From Lachnospiraceae bacterium (GTDB lineage: Bacteria > Bacillota > Clostridia > Lachnospirales > Lachnospiraceae), in assembly GCA_017620255.1 (NCBI GenBank), contig JAFZQU010000010.1:107219-171218 (forward strand): a stretch of DNA of 64,000 nucleotides, written 5' to 3'. Below the pieces are notes generated by a model, which saw only the letters and a list, made by a program, of their open reading frames with translations, was not told the DNA's origin and made no database searches. Shown here in pieces: positions 53,601-61,019 of this stretch (the stretch's first letter is position 1; every line of letters begins with the position of its first letter). Both the position numbers and the translations under genes were made by a program.

Positions 53601-55613
53601 ACTTCGGCTTCCGTACGTGCCGGCACACAGATCCAGCAGAACATTTCCATTGGGGAAGGCCAGACGGCTTTCAGGTATACGGTCGACGGTGCAGCCAAAA
53701 CCGTTCATCTGACCCCCGGAGATTATACGCGCGACACCCTGCTTACGGAGCTTAAGAACAAACTGGTCGGCGTAACGCCGACACTGAGTGGCGGATACCT
53801 TACACTGACATCTGATTCAGACGGAACGCTTTCCTCTGTCAGGCTGAGTTATGACAGCAGTGCTGACAGTGCGATGCGTGCGATCTGGGGCCAGACCGTG
53901 AGCAAGGCACCGGAACTGTTTGCCTCTTTTGAAGGGGATACGTTAAAACTGAGATCAAAAGACGGAACAGAATTCAAGATCCGTTCCACGCAGACCAGCT
54001 ATATCGATCCGATCAGAACTTCCTCCGTTTCAAATCCTACTCGTGACAGAGGTTATTATTCCACAAAACATGCTACAATAGACGGAGGCGATCTGACGAT
54101 CTCCACGGACGCACCGCTTGTCATTGATGACTGGAATGATACACTGCAGTTTAATTATTTCAGGAATACCACTGCGACCGCCTATTCCGTTACGGTAGCG
54201 CACGGCACCTACACATCCTATGACCAGTTGCGCACGGAACTGCAATCCAAACTGGACAGTGCTGTCGGAAGCGGTGAACTGAGTGTTACGGTTGATCCAC
54301 ACGGCGTTGTGATCCGGGCCGAACAGGCAGGATATGCCCGCGGATTCGGAAGCGTCGGCTATACAGGACGTACGGTCAACCCACCGCTGTTCGGTGATTT
54401 TTACGACAAGGTCATGAACAATACCTCGGAAAGGACGATCGCACAGAGCGTAAGTACAAAGGTCGGCAGCAACGTTGCAGGAACGGATAAACTGCCGTAT
54501 GTGATCGGACGCAGAAACGTGAAAGATAAACCGGTCACCATCAAACCGGATATCAATGACACACTCACACTTGATTTTGCTTACACGGATGGCGCAGGCG
54601 TATTGCAGAACAAGACTTTTTCCATGACACTGGATCCCGGAACGTATCAGGGAAATTCTCTTGCGAACATGATCCAGGGTAAACTGAATGAGCAGCTGCA
54701 GGCGGAAGGGCTTGCTCCGAATCTGATCGAGGTGAAGATAGGCGGGACCAATGCGGTAGTTGCCGGCGTGGATAATGATAAGGTCCTGACTTTCAAACTA
54801 TCCAACTCCCTGCCGCTTCCGTCCAGCGGAGAATACACGATCGACGGGATCGGCGGTAATGCGGCGTTCAGCGTGTTCTATCAGACGACCGGTGAACTTG
54901 TTCCCGCTTATGTGGAAGGCGTAAAGGATATCACGGAAGGAGTTACGATCGACGAAGGATGCAACGTCCTTTCCTTTACCACGGACGATCAGTCCTATTC
55001 CATTGAGATCCCAGCGGGAAAATATACCGGAGACGGGATCATCAATACACTGAACACGCTTCTGACAGAGCAGAACGCACCCGTAAGGGCAGAGAAAACA
55101 GATGACGGACAGCTGAAACTGTCTCACAGGGTCATGGGAAATCATCCGATCACGGATCTTGCCGGAACGGCCAGAGGCAGCCTGTTCTTCAATGAGCACG
55201 GGGCCGTGGACGAAGACAGATCCATTCCGATCCAGTTCAGTTCCCAGCTGGATGATTTCAAGAATCTGGAACGTCCGCCCATGAGCACGGCATTCCTCGG
55301 GATCAATACCGTAACGGTATCCAAGACGAAATATGCGGGAAAAGCGAACCGCAGGGTCAGCGAAGCGCTGAACAGGGTTTCCGAGATCCGTTCCTATTTC
55401 GGCGCGAGCCAGAATGCGATCGAACATGTCGTAAACCGGAACAACAATACCGCAGAAAACATGCAGGCGGCAGAAAGCCGTATCCGTGACGCGGATATGG
55501 CAAGCGAAATGCTTGCACATGCTACGCAGCAGATACTCATGCAGACGGGTCAGGCCGTACTGGCGCAGGCAAACCGGAACAGGGATGCCGTATTGCAGCT
55601 GCTTCGCCAATAG
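50685..55613 (+). CDS. fliC: Giant flagellin with about ten IN-motif-like repeats
   Basis: A 1642-residue flagellin, several times the usual 270-500. Residues 1-150 are the conserved D0/D1 start (AMNIQRQFGVSTKKDKKISE, LSSGYKINRAADDAAGLTIS) and the last 100 are the D1/D0 end (VSEALNRVSEIRSYFGASQ, ATQQILMQTGQAVLAQANR). Between them lie about ten diverged modules of 110-150 residues starting near 165, 270, 398, 531, 755, 879, 985, 1135, 1283 and 1419. Each reads roughly xSGVNDxLxxxxDG, TITLxxGxYT, LxxxLNxxL, VxAS, LxLTS, like Flagellin_IN insertions. They should project as a long surface arm. No HExxH protease motif is seen. AAAGG precedes the ATG, behind a sigma-28 promoter. Confidence 0.92.
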   Translation: MVIIAHDLPAMNIQRQFGVSTKKDKKISERLSSGYKINRAADDAAGLTISEKMRQQIRGLNQGTENAQDGISWVQIGDGALDEVHDMLHRMTELTVQALSDTYTDADRAAMEAEFDALQSQIDNISKNTKFNTLDIFSEHEPTYYQVEGNIRWPQDAMHNVYSPENTLVVTYREKQDDPPVSVTLTVPEGSYTTQELADELDDAIAGSPLAVKPKLNLEYTEQGCFNANLEGGVRIESLSGGLSSLLNKTYSGGSAGSLIGTTVFLSESDRLTIAAGKNDNMSFVIEDFSGGTTTKTLTLAPGKYTRNELIGLLNDALSDTDVRATKYGTGIMLSGDDCIISQFKGNMFQIDGYQYTSVFYDNVYKGEVSLTAGTFTGGTVLPASSYNNGRDVEHGSFEIVSGVNDTLTFQPNGAEEPTTITISAGRYQIGDMVSKLNTLFSQNGLALTASSYKSSDGYFSGLKITSKVNGATSDVGLSASSTAYNTLFVNRTYNVYGAQASVTNESTQNKNPYVLASKQFKNTSYDNVPLRIESGVNDKFALQIDGNTYQVTIPSVTYYNADAVYAAVNNAVRDADLGPYSGKIDVTMDSYGRIRLTGNASAQIVNLNAVAVSGNKGYADLFTTSYKNTENSAHGTTVTLDRTFPDPTTITESEKNILIESMDGKASYTLTLPTGDNVSHQAIINRIESTSGETKYTDITFSTVSASGRDNNFNASGSGQTSVTDHNYQGQGVTETTGIEGQAGSIVTRNDPATVTIPLKSSFTPGVGSDQIRLTLNGHTEVFQFDHITYTPATFAQALQQKINAVYGSSYGGAEVKASGNNIILTSRLKNASNEEMPAENTSITCSTTDSSLLRELNTTRTPASFTTSASYLIPASGIRVESGDTFEFYLNDEKKTVVLPEMNNVSGATFAQKLDQCLAAQNIPVRASSVSRSGKYQLKLTTTDAGSGIKLSYNSKTGGSVSEALYGDLTTSASVRAGTQIQQNISIGEGQTAFRYTVDGAAKTVHLTPGDYTRDTLLTELKNKLVGVTPTLSGGYLTLTSDSDGTLSSVRLSYDSSADSAMRAIWGQTVSKAPELFASFEGDTLKLRSKDGTEFKIRSTQTSYIDPIRTSSVSNPTRDRGYYSTKHATIDGGDLTISTDAPLVIDDWNDTLQFNYFRNTTATAYSVTVAHGTYTSYDQLRTELQSKLDSAVGSGELSVTVDPHGVVIRAEQAGYARGFGSVGYTGRTVNPPLFGDFYDKVMNNTSERTIAQSVSTKVGSNVAGTDKLPYVIGRRNVKDKPVTIKPDINDTLTLDFAYTDGAGVLQNKTFSMTLDPGTYQGNSLANMIQGKLNEQLQAEGLAPNLIEVKIGGTNAVVAGVDNDKVLTFKLSNSLPLPSSGEYTIDGIGGNAAFSVFYQTTGELVPAYVEGVKDITEGVTIDEGCNVLSFTTDDQSYSIEIPAGKYTGDGIINTLNTLLTEQNAPVRAEKTDDGQLKLSHRVMGNHPITDLAGTARGSLFFNEHGAVDEDRSIPIQFSSQLDDFKNLERPPMSTAFLGINTVTVSKTKYAGKANRRVSEALNRVSEIRSYFGASQNAIEHVVNRNNNTAENMQAAESRIRDADMASEMLAHATQQILMQTGQAVLAQANRNRDAVLQLLRQ
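51180..55180 (+). repeat. Diverged tandem protein modules in the flagellin variable region
   Basis: About ten modules recur in this coding stretch, recognisable by G-x-ND-x-L and P/A-G-x-Y followed by a helix with L-N-x-x-L. DNA identity between them is low, so they are old duplications, not a recent expansion. Confidence 0.65.
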
Positions 55614-55659
55614 TGCGTCAAAGGACGCCTTAGAAATACAAAACAGAAGAGGGACCGGA

Positions 55660-57432
55660 ATGAAAGGGAAAACGTCAGACTACAAACTTATATCCAAACT
55701 TTACTTCAGGCTTTTGCCTTATCAGGTGCTTCTTTTACTCATAAATGCAGCCAACGGAATCGTTGACAGTCTCTTTGCAAGTAACTTTGTCGGAAAGACG
55801 GCCATGAGCGCGATCGGGCTCTATTCGCCGCTTACCCATTTCCTTTTCGCCGTGAGTATCATGCTCGTGAGTGGTTCGCAACTGCTGGTCGGAGAGGCCA
55901 TGGGAAAAAACAATACCGAATCCGTACACGATTTTTTTTCAACGGACCTGATGATCTCGGTGTTTATATCCCTTGGTACCGTTGCGTTGCTCTCATTTGC
56001 GGCAGCAACGGATCTGACACGTTTTATCGTTGAAAATCCGCTTGACCGGGAAGCCGTAAATATGTATATCTTCGGACAGTGTCCCGGGATACCGGCTCTG
56101 GTACTGGGACAGCAGCTGTTCTCATTCCTTTCCATGGAAAATCAGACAAGGCGGACCACGATCGCAAGCTTTGCGTGTATCATCGTCAATATTTCCATGA
56201 ACACATTACTGGTAGCGGTACTGGGACTCGGAACGCTGGGACTCGGTCTTGGATCTTCCGCAGGTCTTTGGGCATTCTTCCTGACCATGTTGCCGTATTA
56301 TCTGTCTAAAAAAGCCGGCATGAAATTTTCGGCGCGCCGCTTCACCTGGCAGCGTTCCGGCGTGATCATGCGGCGGGGATATCCGGGTGCGCTTTCCAGA
56401 TTCGTTGAGATGTTCCGCTGTATCGTCGTCAATTTTCTGCTCATTAAATATGTCGGAAGTATAGGCCTTTCTGCATTTGCGGCAGTCAATTCCGTCATGG
56501 CGGTCTTCTGGCCGATCCCCTTTGGGATGCTTGCCGTGACACGTCTGATGATCGGGATCATTTTAGGAGAAGAAGACAGGAAATCCCTGATCGATCTGAA
56601 CAAAGTTGTCCTTACGAAATGCTTTCTTCTGCAGTGTGGCATCACAGCGCTGATCATGCTGCTTTCCACTCCGCTTACACAGATGTTCTACCGTGATCTT
56701 TCCGATCCGGTCTATCAGATGACGAAGATGGGCTTCCTGCTCCTTCCGCTGTGCATGCCGCTCGCCGTGATCTCGCTGCATTTTGCCTGCTATGGACAGG
56801 CGATCCGTCACAAATTCCTTTCCGTTGTACTGCCGGTGTTTGACGGGGCCGTATTTGTTGTTCTCTTTTCCATATTCCTGATCCCCGCCCTGCAGATGAA
56901 CGGATTGTATATCGCCAATATACTGAACGGTCTGGCATGCTTCCTGATGATCCTTTTCTGTGCGGCTGGGACCAATAAGCGTTTTCCGAAGAGCATTGCG
57001 GAGCTGATCATGATCCCGGCGGGATTCGGGGCTGAAGAGGATGCACGCATCGACATCAGTGTGACACAGCTTACAGAGGTCGTGGACATCTCAAAGCAGG
57101 TGATCGGATTCTGCAAAAGAAGGGGGATAGACGGACGCAGGGCTTATTTCGCAGGTCTTGCACTGGAGGAGATGGCCGGTAATGTGGTGGAACACGGGTT
57201 CCGTAAAGATAAGAAGAAACATTCCGTGGACATCCGTGTTGTACATAAGGATGAGGATGTCATCCTGCGTGTCAGGGACAACTGCGTATCCTTTGATCCG
57301 CTTTCGCGTGCCTCGATCCTCGATCAGGAGGATCAGACGAAGAATATCGGGATCCGGCTGGTGAACGGCATCGCCAAGAACGTCAGCTACCAGAATCTTC
57401 TGGGACAGAATGTTCTTACGATCAGAATATAG
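55660..57432 (+). CDS. MATE family transporter fused to an RsbW-like ATPase domain
   Basis: A 590-residue protein. Residues 1-450 are a MATE exporter with twelve predicted helices (LINAANGIVDSLFASNFVG, MLVSGSQLLVGEAMGKNN, a two-fold repeat). Residues about 455-590 are a GHKL ATPase domain of the RsbW/SpoIIAB type: the N box is LALEEMAGNVVEHGF, then LRVRDNCVSFDP and KNIGIRLVNGIAKNVSYQ. MATE proteins expel drugs or metabolites using sodium or proton gradients; the added domain suggests a regulatory ATP- or partner-binding function. AGAGGGA precedes the ATG at 55660; the longer open frame runs back into the flagellin and is not real. Confidence 0.85.
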   Translation: MKGKTSDYKLISKLYFRLLPYQVLLLLINAANGIVDSLFASNFVGKTAMSAIGLYSPLTHFLFAVSIMLVSGSQLLVGEAMGKNNTESVHDFFSTDLMISVFISLGTVALLSFAAATDLTRFIVENPLDREAVNMYIFGQCPGIPALVLGQQLFSFLSMENQTRRTTIASFACIIVNISMNTLLVAVLGLGTLGLGLGSSAGLWAFFLTMLPYYLSKKAGMKFSARRFTWQRSGVIMRRGYPGALSRFVEMFRCIVVNFLLIKYVGSIGLSAFAAVNSVMAVFWPIPFGMLAVTRLMIGIILGEEDRKSLIDLNKVVLTKCFLLQCGITALIMLLSTPLTQMFYRDLSDPVYQMTKMGFLLLPLCMPLAVISLHFACYGQAIRHKFLSVVLPVFDGAVFVVLFSIFLIPALQMNGLYIANILNGLACFLMILFCAAGTNKRFPKSIAELIMIPAGFGAEEDARIDISVTQLTEVVDISKQVIGFCKRRGIDGRRAYFAGLALEEMAGNVVEHGFRKDKKKHSVDIRVVHKDEDVILRVRDNCVSFDPLSRASILDQEDQTKNIGIRLVNGIAKNVSYQNLLGQNVLTIRI

Positions 57433-57465
57433 AGATGCAATTTTTGGGGTATCGGATATGCGGCA

Positions 57466-57488
57466 ATCATGATAAAATAGATCATGAT
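57466..57488. promoter_or_regulatory. Repeated palindrome upstream of the diguanylate cyclase
   Basis: ATCATGAT-AAAATAG-ATCATGAT: two copies of an eight-base palindrome separated by seven bases, 24 bases before the start codon, with a TAAAAT -10-like box between. A likely operator. Confidence 0.4.
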
Positions 57489-57511
57489 GACAGACGAGGG
57501 ATCGGAAGAAC

Positions 57512-59668
57512 ATGAAGACGTACCACTCAAAACTGATAAAGGTATTTCTGATACTGTACTTTACCGTGCTTGCTTTTTTTGTCTGCCGGATCGTTTTCTT
57601 TACCGATCTGCGGACTTTCATAAACGCCGGAAAGACGGGAAACGCGCATGATTATTCGACGGACTGGCTGCTTGACTCGGGAGAGTATGTAAATCTGAAA
57701 GAGATTTCTGCCGGAAGCATGGGCGGTGATTTTTGCGTATCAAAACGGCTTCCGGATGAAATGCTGGAGACGGACTCCGTTTATTTTTCGACAAGCAATC
57801 TCTGTTTTAAAGTATATGTGGCGGATAAACTGATCTATTCTTATGATACGCAGGAGAATCTTACGGGACTCGGGGACGGTGTTTCCTATCATATGATCGG
57901 ACTGGGTGTCGAGGATGAGGGAGATACGGTACGGATCGAGTTCAAAACAGCATTTTCAAATCATCGCGGCGGCCGGATCAATGAGATGCAGTTCGGACCG
58001 GAGGAACAGTTCCGCTATTACATAATGAACCGTAATTTTGTTGCGGAATATCTCTCCCTGCTGATGGTGATATTCGGTGTGGTCGTCATAGCGTTTTTCT
58101 TTGTGACCTTCCGGACAAATCCGACGCTTCGGTCGCTTTGGGGGCTGGGCCTGTCAGCGATCCTGTTCGGCATATGGAGTATGAGTGATATCGGTATGCC
58201 GCAGCTCCATATGGGTATCGTTTACGCATGCAGGGAGATCGTATACGGGATCCCGCATCTGGCCATTTTTCCGATGATCTATTTTGTCAATCATGTTACG
58301 AGAGCCCGCAGAAAGATCTATCCGTATTTTTCTTTTGCGAGTTCCGTCATCTGTTTCGGATGGCTGATCTTTTCAAGGTATGTTTTTGGCACGGACCTTC
58401 ATACAATGACAGGGATCGTTTATTTTTCATATATTTCGGGACTCCTGCTGCTGATCATACTGCTTGTTGATAATGAGATCTATTGCCGCAAAAGGAAAGT
58501 TTCATCCAATCTGAAGTTTTTCTATTTTGGCGCGGGTGTTTTTGTCGTCACTTCTTTTATCGATATCATCCGGTATTCAGTCGGCATCAAGGTGGCTATA
58601 GGACGCGGAAGCTGGTTCAGGTTCGGTCTTGTGCTGTTCTTTATCCTGATGGCTTTTCAGATCTATGCATGGTGGACCTCCGAGAAGACTTCTCTTGAAA
58701 GGGACCGGTTTATCAACCGGCTCCTGCAGTATGTCACGGATATCGGTGACCCCGAATCAAAACTGAATGCCGTGCTCGAGTATCTGTGTACGGAACTGAA
58801 TGCGGACCGCGCATACATATTTGAAGATAACCGTGACGGAACTTTTGACAATACATATGAGTACTGTGCAAAAGGCGTCACTCCCGAAATCGACAATCTC
58901 AAAGGCCTGCCCTTCAAGGGCGTGATCGATGCCTGGTATCAGGAATATGATGAAGACGGCCATGTCCTCATTTATGATCTTGAAAAATACCGCGATGAAA
59001 ATGAAAACATGTATCAGATCTTAAAGCCACAGGGCATCCGGACATTGGTGACCGGCCCGCTCAAACAGGACGGAGAGTATATAGGCTTCTTCGGGGTGGA
59101 TAACCCGCCGGCCGAAATGATGCAGGAAGTCGCCGAGATCATGAGGCTCCTGATGTATTTCCTTTCGGAAATGATCTTACAGAGAGACGGTCACAGACGT
59201 CTTGTGGACTACAGTTATCATGATGCGCTGACCGGCGTCGGCAACAGGCGCGCCATCAGGAAGTTTGAAAAAGAGGAACTGGATACATCGCGCCCGTATG
59301 GACTTGTCATGTGTGATATAAACGGACTGAAGGCTGTGAATGACAGAGGCGGACATGCTGCCGGGGATGAACTGATCCGGATGGTTGCTTCCTGCCTTAC
59401 GGAAGTTTTCGGACATGAGAATGTGTACCGCATGGGCGGTGATGAATTTGCCATATATGTGTATGAAGAAAGCAGACAGATATTGGAGAAAAAGGTCGAA
59501 ACGGTTCGTTCCATGATCAGCGGGAAAGGGGCCAATGTGGCTATCGGGTATTCTTTTGCAGAAGCGGGAGATCCGGATTATAATGCCAGAAGGGCCGAAG
59601 CTGACGGTAAAATGTATGACGAAAAACGCGAATTCTACCGTGACGCAAATGACAGACGCAGAACATAG
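57512..59668 (+). CDS. Membrane GAF-GGDEF diguanylate cyclase
   Basis: A 718-residue sensor. An N-terminal membrane helix (about 8-28), an extracytoplasmic beta domain (about 35-170), seven or so membrane helices (about 178-390, 7TMR-DISM-like), a GAF domain (about 410-550, ELNADRAYIFEDN, GPLKQDGEYIGFFGVDNPP) and a GGDEF domain (about 560-710). The active site MGGDEFAIY is intact, with DALTGVGNRRA upstream, so it should make cyclic-di-GMP. The RxxD product-inhibition site five residues before GGDEF is not present. It lies after flagellin and MATE genes, fitting a role in motility or attachment. GGAAGAAC precedes the ATG. Confidence 0.9.
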   Translation: MKTYHSKLIKVFLILYFTVLAFFVCRIVFFTDLRTFINAGKTGNAHDYSTDWLLDSGEYVNLKEISAGSMGGDFCVSKRLPDEMLETDSVYFSTSNLCFKVYVADKLIYSYDTQENLTGLGDGVSYHMIGLGVEDEGDTVRIEFKTAFSNHRGGRINEMQFGPEEQFRYYIMNRNFVAEYLSLLMVIFGVVVIAFFFVTFRTNPTLRSLWGLGLSAILFGIWSMSDIGMPQLHMGIVYACREIVYGIPHLAIFPMIYFVNHVTRARRKIYPYFSFASSVICFGWLIFSRYVFGTDLHTMTGIVYFSYISGLLLLIILLVDNEIYCRKRKVSSNLKFFYFGAGVFVVTSFIDIIRYSVGIKVAIGRGSWFRFGLVLFFILMAFQIYAWWTSEKTSLERDRFINRLLQYVTDIGDPESKLNAVLEYLCTELNADRAYIFEDNRDGTFDNTYEYCAKGVTPEIDNLKGLPFKGVIDAWYQEYDEDGHVLIYDLEKYRDENENMYQILKPQGIRTLVTGPLKQDGEYIGFFGVDNPPAEMMQEVAEIMRLLMYFLSEMILQRDGHRRLVDYSYHDALTGVGNRRAIRKFEKEELDTSRPYGLVMCDINGLKAVNDRGGHAAGDELIRMVASCLTEVFGHENVYRMGGDEFAIYVYEESRQILEKKVETVRSMISGKGANVAIGYSFAEAGDPDYNARRAEADGKMYDEKREFYRDANDRRRT

Positions 59669-59706
59669 CCGGAAACACCGGAAAATATAAGGAAGAGGAA
59701 GTAAAA

Positions 59707-59722
59707 ATGAAACTTGGAATCG
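59707..59722 (+). repeat. Candidate left attachment repeat
   Basis: ATGAAACTTGGAATCG, preceded by GGAAGAGGAAG. It matches the copy at 63854 with one mismatch, and both carry an SD and the codons for MKLGI. Confidence 0.6.
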
Positions 59723-59829
59723 GAGTCACACCCCGATAACGAATATTCACGAAAACCGCCTGCTTTCAGGGCTTTATACATCTTTCCAACATTCAGAGAT
59801 TCACGTTTTTTCACAAAAGGCAACTTAAA

Positions 59830-59854
59830 AGTGTCGTATAAAGTGTCGTATAAA
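59830..59854 (+). repeat. Tandem arm-site-like repeats (left end)
   Basis: Two copies of AGTGTCGTATAAA with a 12-base period. The same core TGTCGTATA recurs at 62483-62491 (inverted), 62504-62516, and 63779-63799 (again a 12-base period). Confidence 0.65.
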
Positions 59855-59945
59855 ATTGGACACATCTATTTTGATAATCCTATGATTAGTTTTATAATAA
59901 TCATGTAAATATAGGTATCTTGATAGTTTAGCGGATGCAGTATGA

Positions 59946-59982
59946 ATAAAAAAGCCTGTCAGGGGAGATCCCCGGCAGGCTT
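59946..59982 (-). terminator. Terminator of the two-repeat DNA-binding-like gene
   Basis: On the minus strand AAGCCTG pairs with CAGGCTT, with an inner GGGG/CCCC stem, followed by a T run (complement of AATAAAAA). It overlaps the stop codon at 59959. Confidence 0.7.
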
Positions 59983-60327
59983 ATTGGTTCTTGGTGGAAT
60001 GGTCAGAGCGTCTTCAAGGCTCCAGTTATGATTGATACGATATTCGAATAGTTTACGATCTATTCCGTAGTGTTCGCACATCTGGGTACGGCTTTTATAG
60101 CTTCTCCCACGGTGATCATAGCAGCGCTTACCGCCATTATGCTTTACTGGACGTGTGAGAGCCTCCATAACGGACATGTGATATACTTTGATACGGCGTG
60201 AATATGTCTCGGGATTTATTCCGTATGTTTTGCACATGTCTTTTATAGTGGAATACTTGTTCCCGAGATGATCCACACAGGCTTTGTCGTGAGAGAAGCC
60301 TTTCCGTTTCCTGGATTTCCTTTTCAT
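59959..60327 (-). CDS. Small basic protein with two HTH-like repeats
   Basis: A 122-residue basic protein built of two copies of one motif: DHLGNKYSTIKDMCKTYGIN ... ALTRP (about 18-60) and DHRGRSYKSRTQMCEHYGID ... ALTIP (about 68-110). Repeats of the form DHxGxxYxSxxxMCxxYGI, an arginine-rich helix and an ALT ending are seen in phage and mobile-element proteins and in intron-endonuclease accessory domains, where they are thought to bind DNA. TAGGAG precedes the ATG. Function unknown; DNA binding is a reasonable inference. Confidence 0.7.
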   Translation of the reverse strand: MKRKSRKRKGFSHDKACVDHLGNKYSTIKDMCKTYGINPETYSRRIKVYHMSVMEALTRPVKHNGGKRCYDHRGRSYKSRTQMCEHYGIDRKLFEYRINHNWSLEDALTIPPRTNKPAGDLP

Positions 60328-60399
60328 AGCAGGTCTCCTATAAAGTAATATTGGTCTTGTTGTTTAGGAAGCTATCCGGCGATGGCCTGAATAGTGGAG

Positions 60400-60594
60400 T
60401 TAGGATTTCTTCCCATGGTTATCACGCTCCGAAGCGGAAGAAGGCTTTCTTCTTCGTCTTACATTTGGGATAACGATGAATCCATCTTGGTCTATGAAAA
60501 CTTCTGGGTTTTTTTGAGATAAAGCATTAAACATCATGTTTTTGAACTTCATATCCATTTCTCCGGGGGTCATTTCTTCATTTTGGTTATCCAT
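60400..60594 (-). CDS. Small hypothetical protein of the element
   Basis: A 64-residue acidic-to-basic protein (MDNQNEEMTPGEMDMKFKNM, with an RRRRKPSS tail). AGGAGA lies a few bases before the ATG, which supports translation. No family recognised. It probably shares a transcript with the downstream two-repeat protein. Confidence 0.55.
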   Translation of the reverse strand: MDNQNEEMTPGEMDMKFKNMMFNALSQKNPEVFIDQDGFIVIPNVRRRRKPSSASERDNHGKKS

Positions 60595-60660
60595 ACTCGT
60601 TTCTCCTATCTTTGATTTAAATACAATGCTCTGATCTTGAGCAGAACCACTTAATATAGT

Positions 60661-60876
60661 ATGTGCCTCCCTTCTGTTGATGGTAGTGTAATAATATTGT
60701 GTCGTAATCTTGCCCGGATTTATTCCTTGGCACGCTCGCTGCTAACACAGGTCGTGGCGCTGCTTCCCCGGTTGACCGTCCGGACATTTGAGGATGAAGT
60801 TGTCAAGGAACAGGAGATCGGCACAACAAAAAAGCCGGTGTATCAGTATCTGCAAAAGGACATAGTTATCCCGTAA
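60661..60876 (+). pseudogene. Possible gene remnant
   Basis: A 71-codon frame with no SD. Its GC content and codon use (LARSLLTQVVALLPRLTVRT ... VYQYLQKDIVIP) are unlike the AT-rich sequence on both sides, as if part of a larger gene had been left behind. I cannot name the parent. The rest of 60595-61019 holds no gene I can support, only the promoter region of the minus-strand genes and a terminator. Confidence 0.25.
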
Positions 60877-60965
60877 ATCTGATTCACCAGCTTTGACTTT
60901 AAGCTATATGAAATTGGAAGCTTATATTATCAAACGGGAAAGAACTCGTCAAGTGCTTTTATGAA

Positions 60966-61003
60966 AAAAGGCCGGAACAGATATGGTCATCTGTTCCGGC
61001 TTT
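60966..61003 (-). terminator. Terminator of the DUF5688 gene
   Basis: GCCGGAACAGAT (60971-60982), a six-base loop, ATCTGTTCCGGC (60989-61000). On the minus strand a run of Ts follows (complement of AAAAAAG), so it serves the gene at 61020-61922. Confidence 0.9.
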
Positions 61004-61019
61004 AAGCGGAGGAGAGTAA

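Larger units (their letters stand above)
59669..59945 (+). other. Left end of the integrative element
   Basis: No gene is supported here. It holds a short SD-ATG frame (MKLGIGVTPR, then stop, 59707-59739) that is the left attachment repeat, and two tandem integrase-arm-like repeats at 59830-59854. AT content rises sharply relative to the diguanylate cyclase gene. Confidence 0.6.

Noticed and set aside
50685..55613. Flagellinolysin (protease-bearing flagellin)
   Set aside because: Large flagellins sometimes carry a metallopeptidase domain, but I find no HExxH motif in this protein.
55615..55628. Small hairpin GCGTC-AAAG-GACGC after the flagellin gene
   Set aside because: Only five pairs and no T run; too weak to call a terminator.
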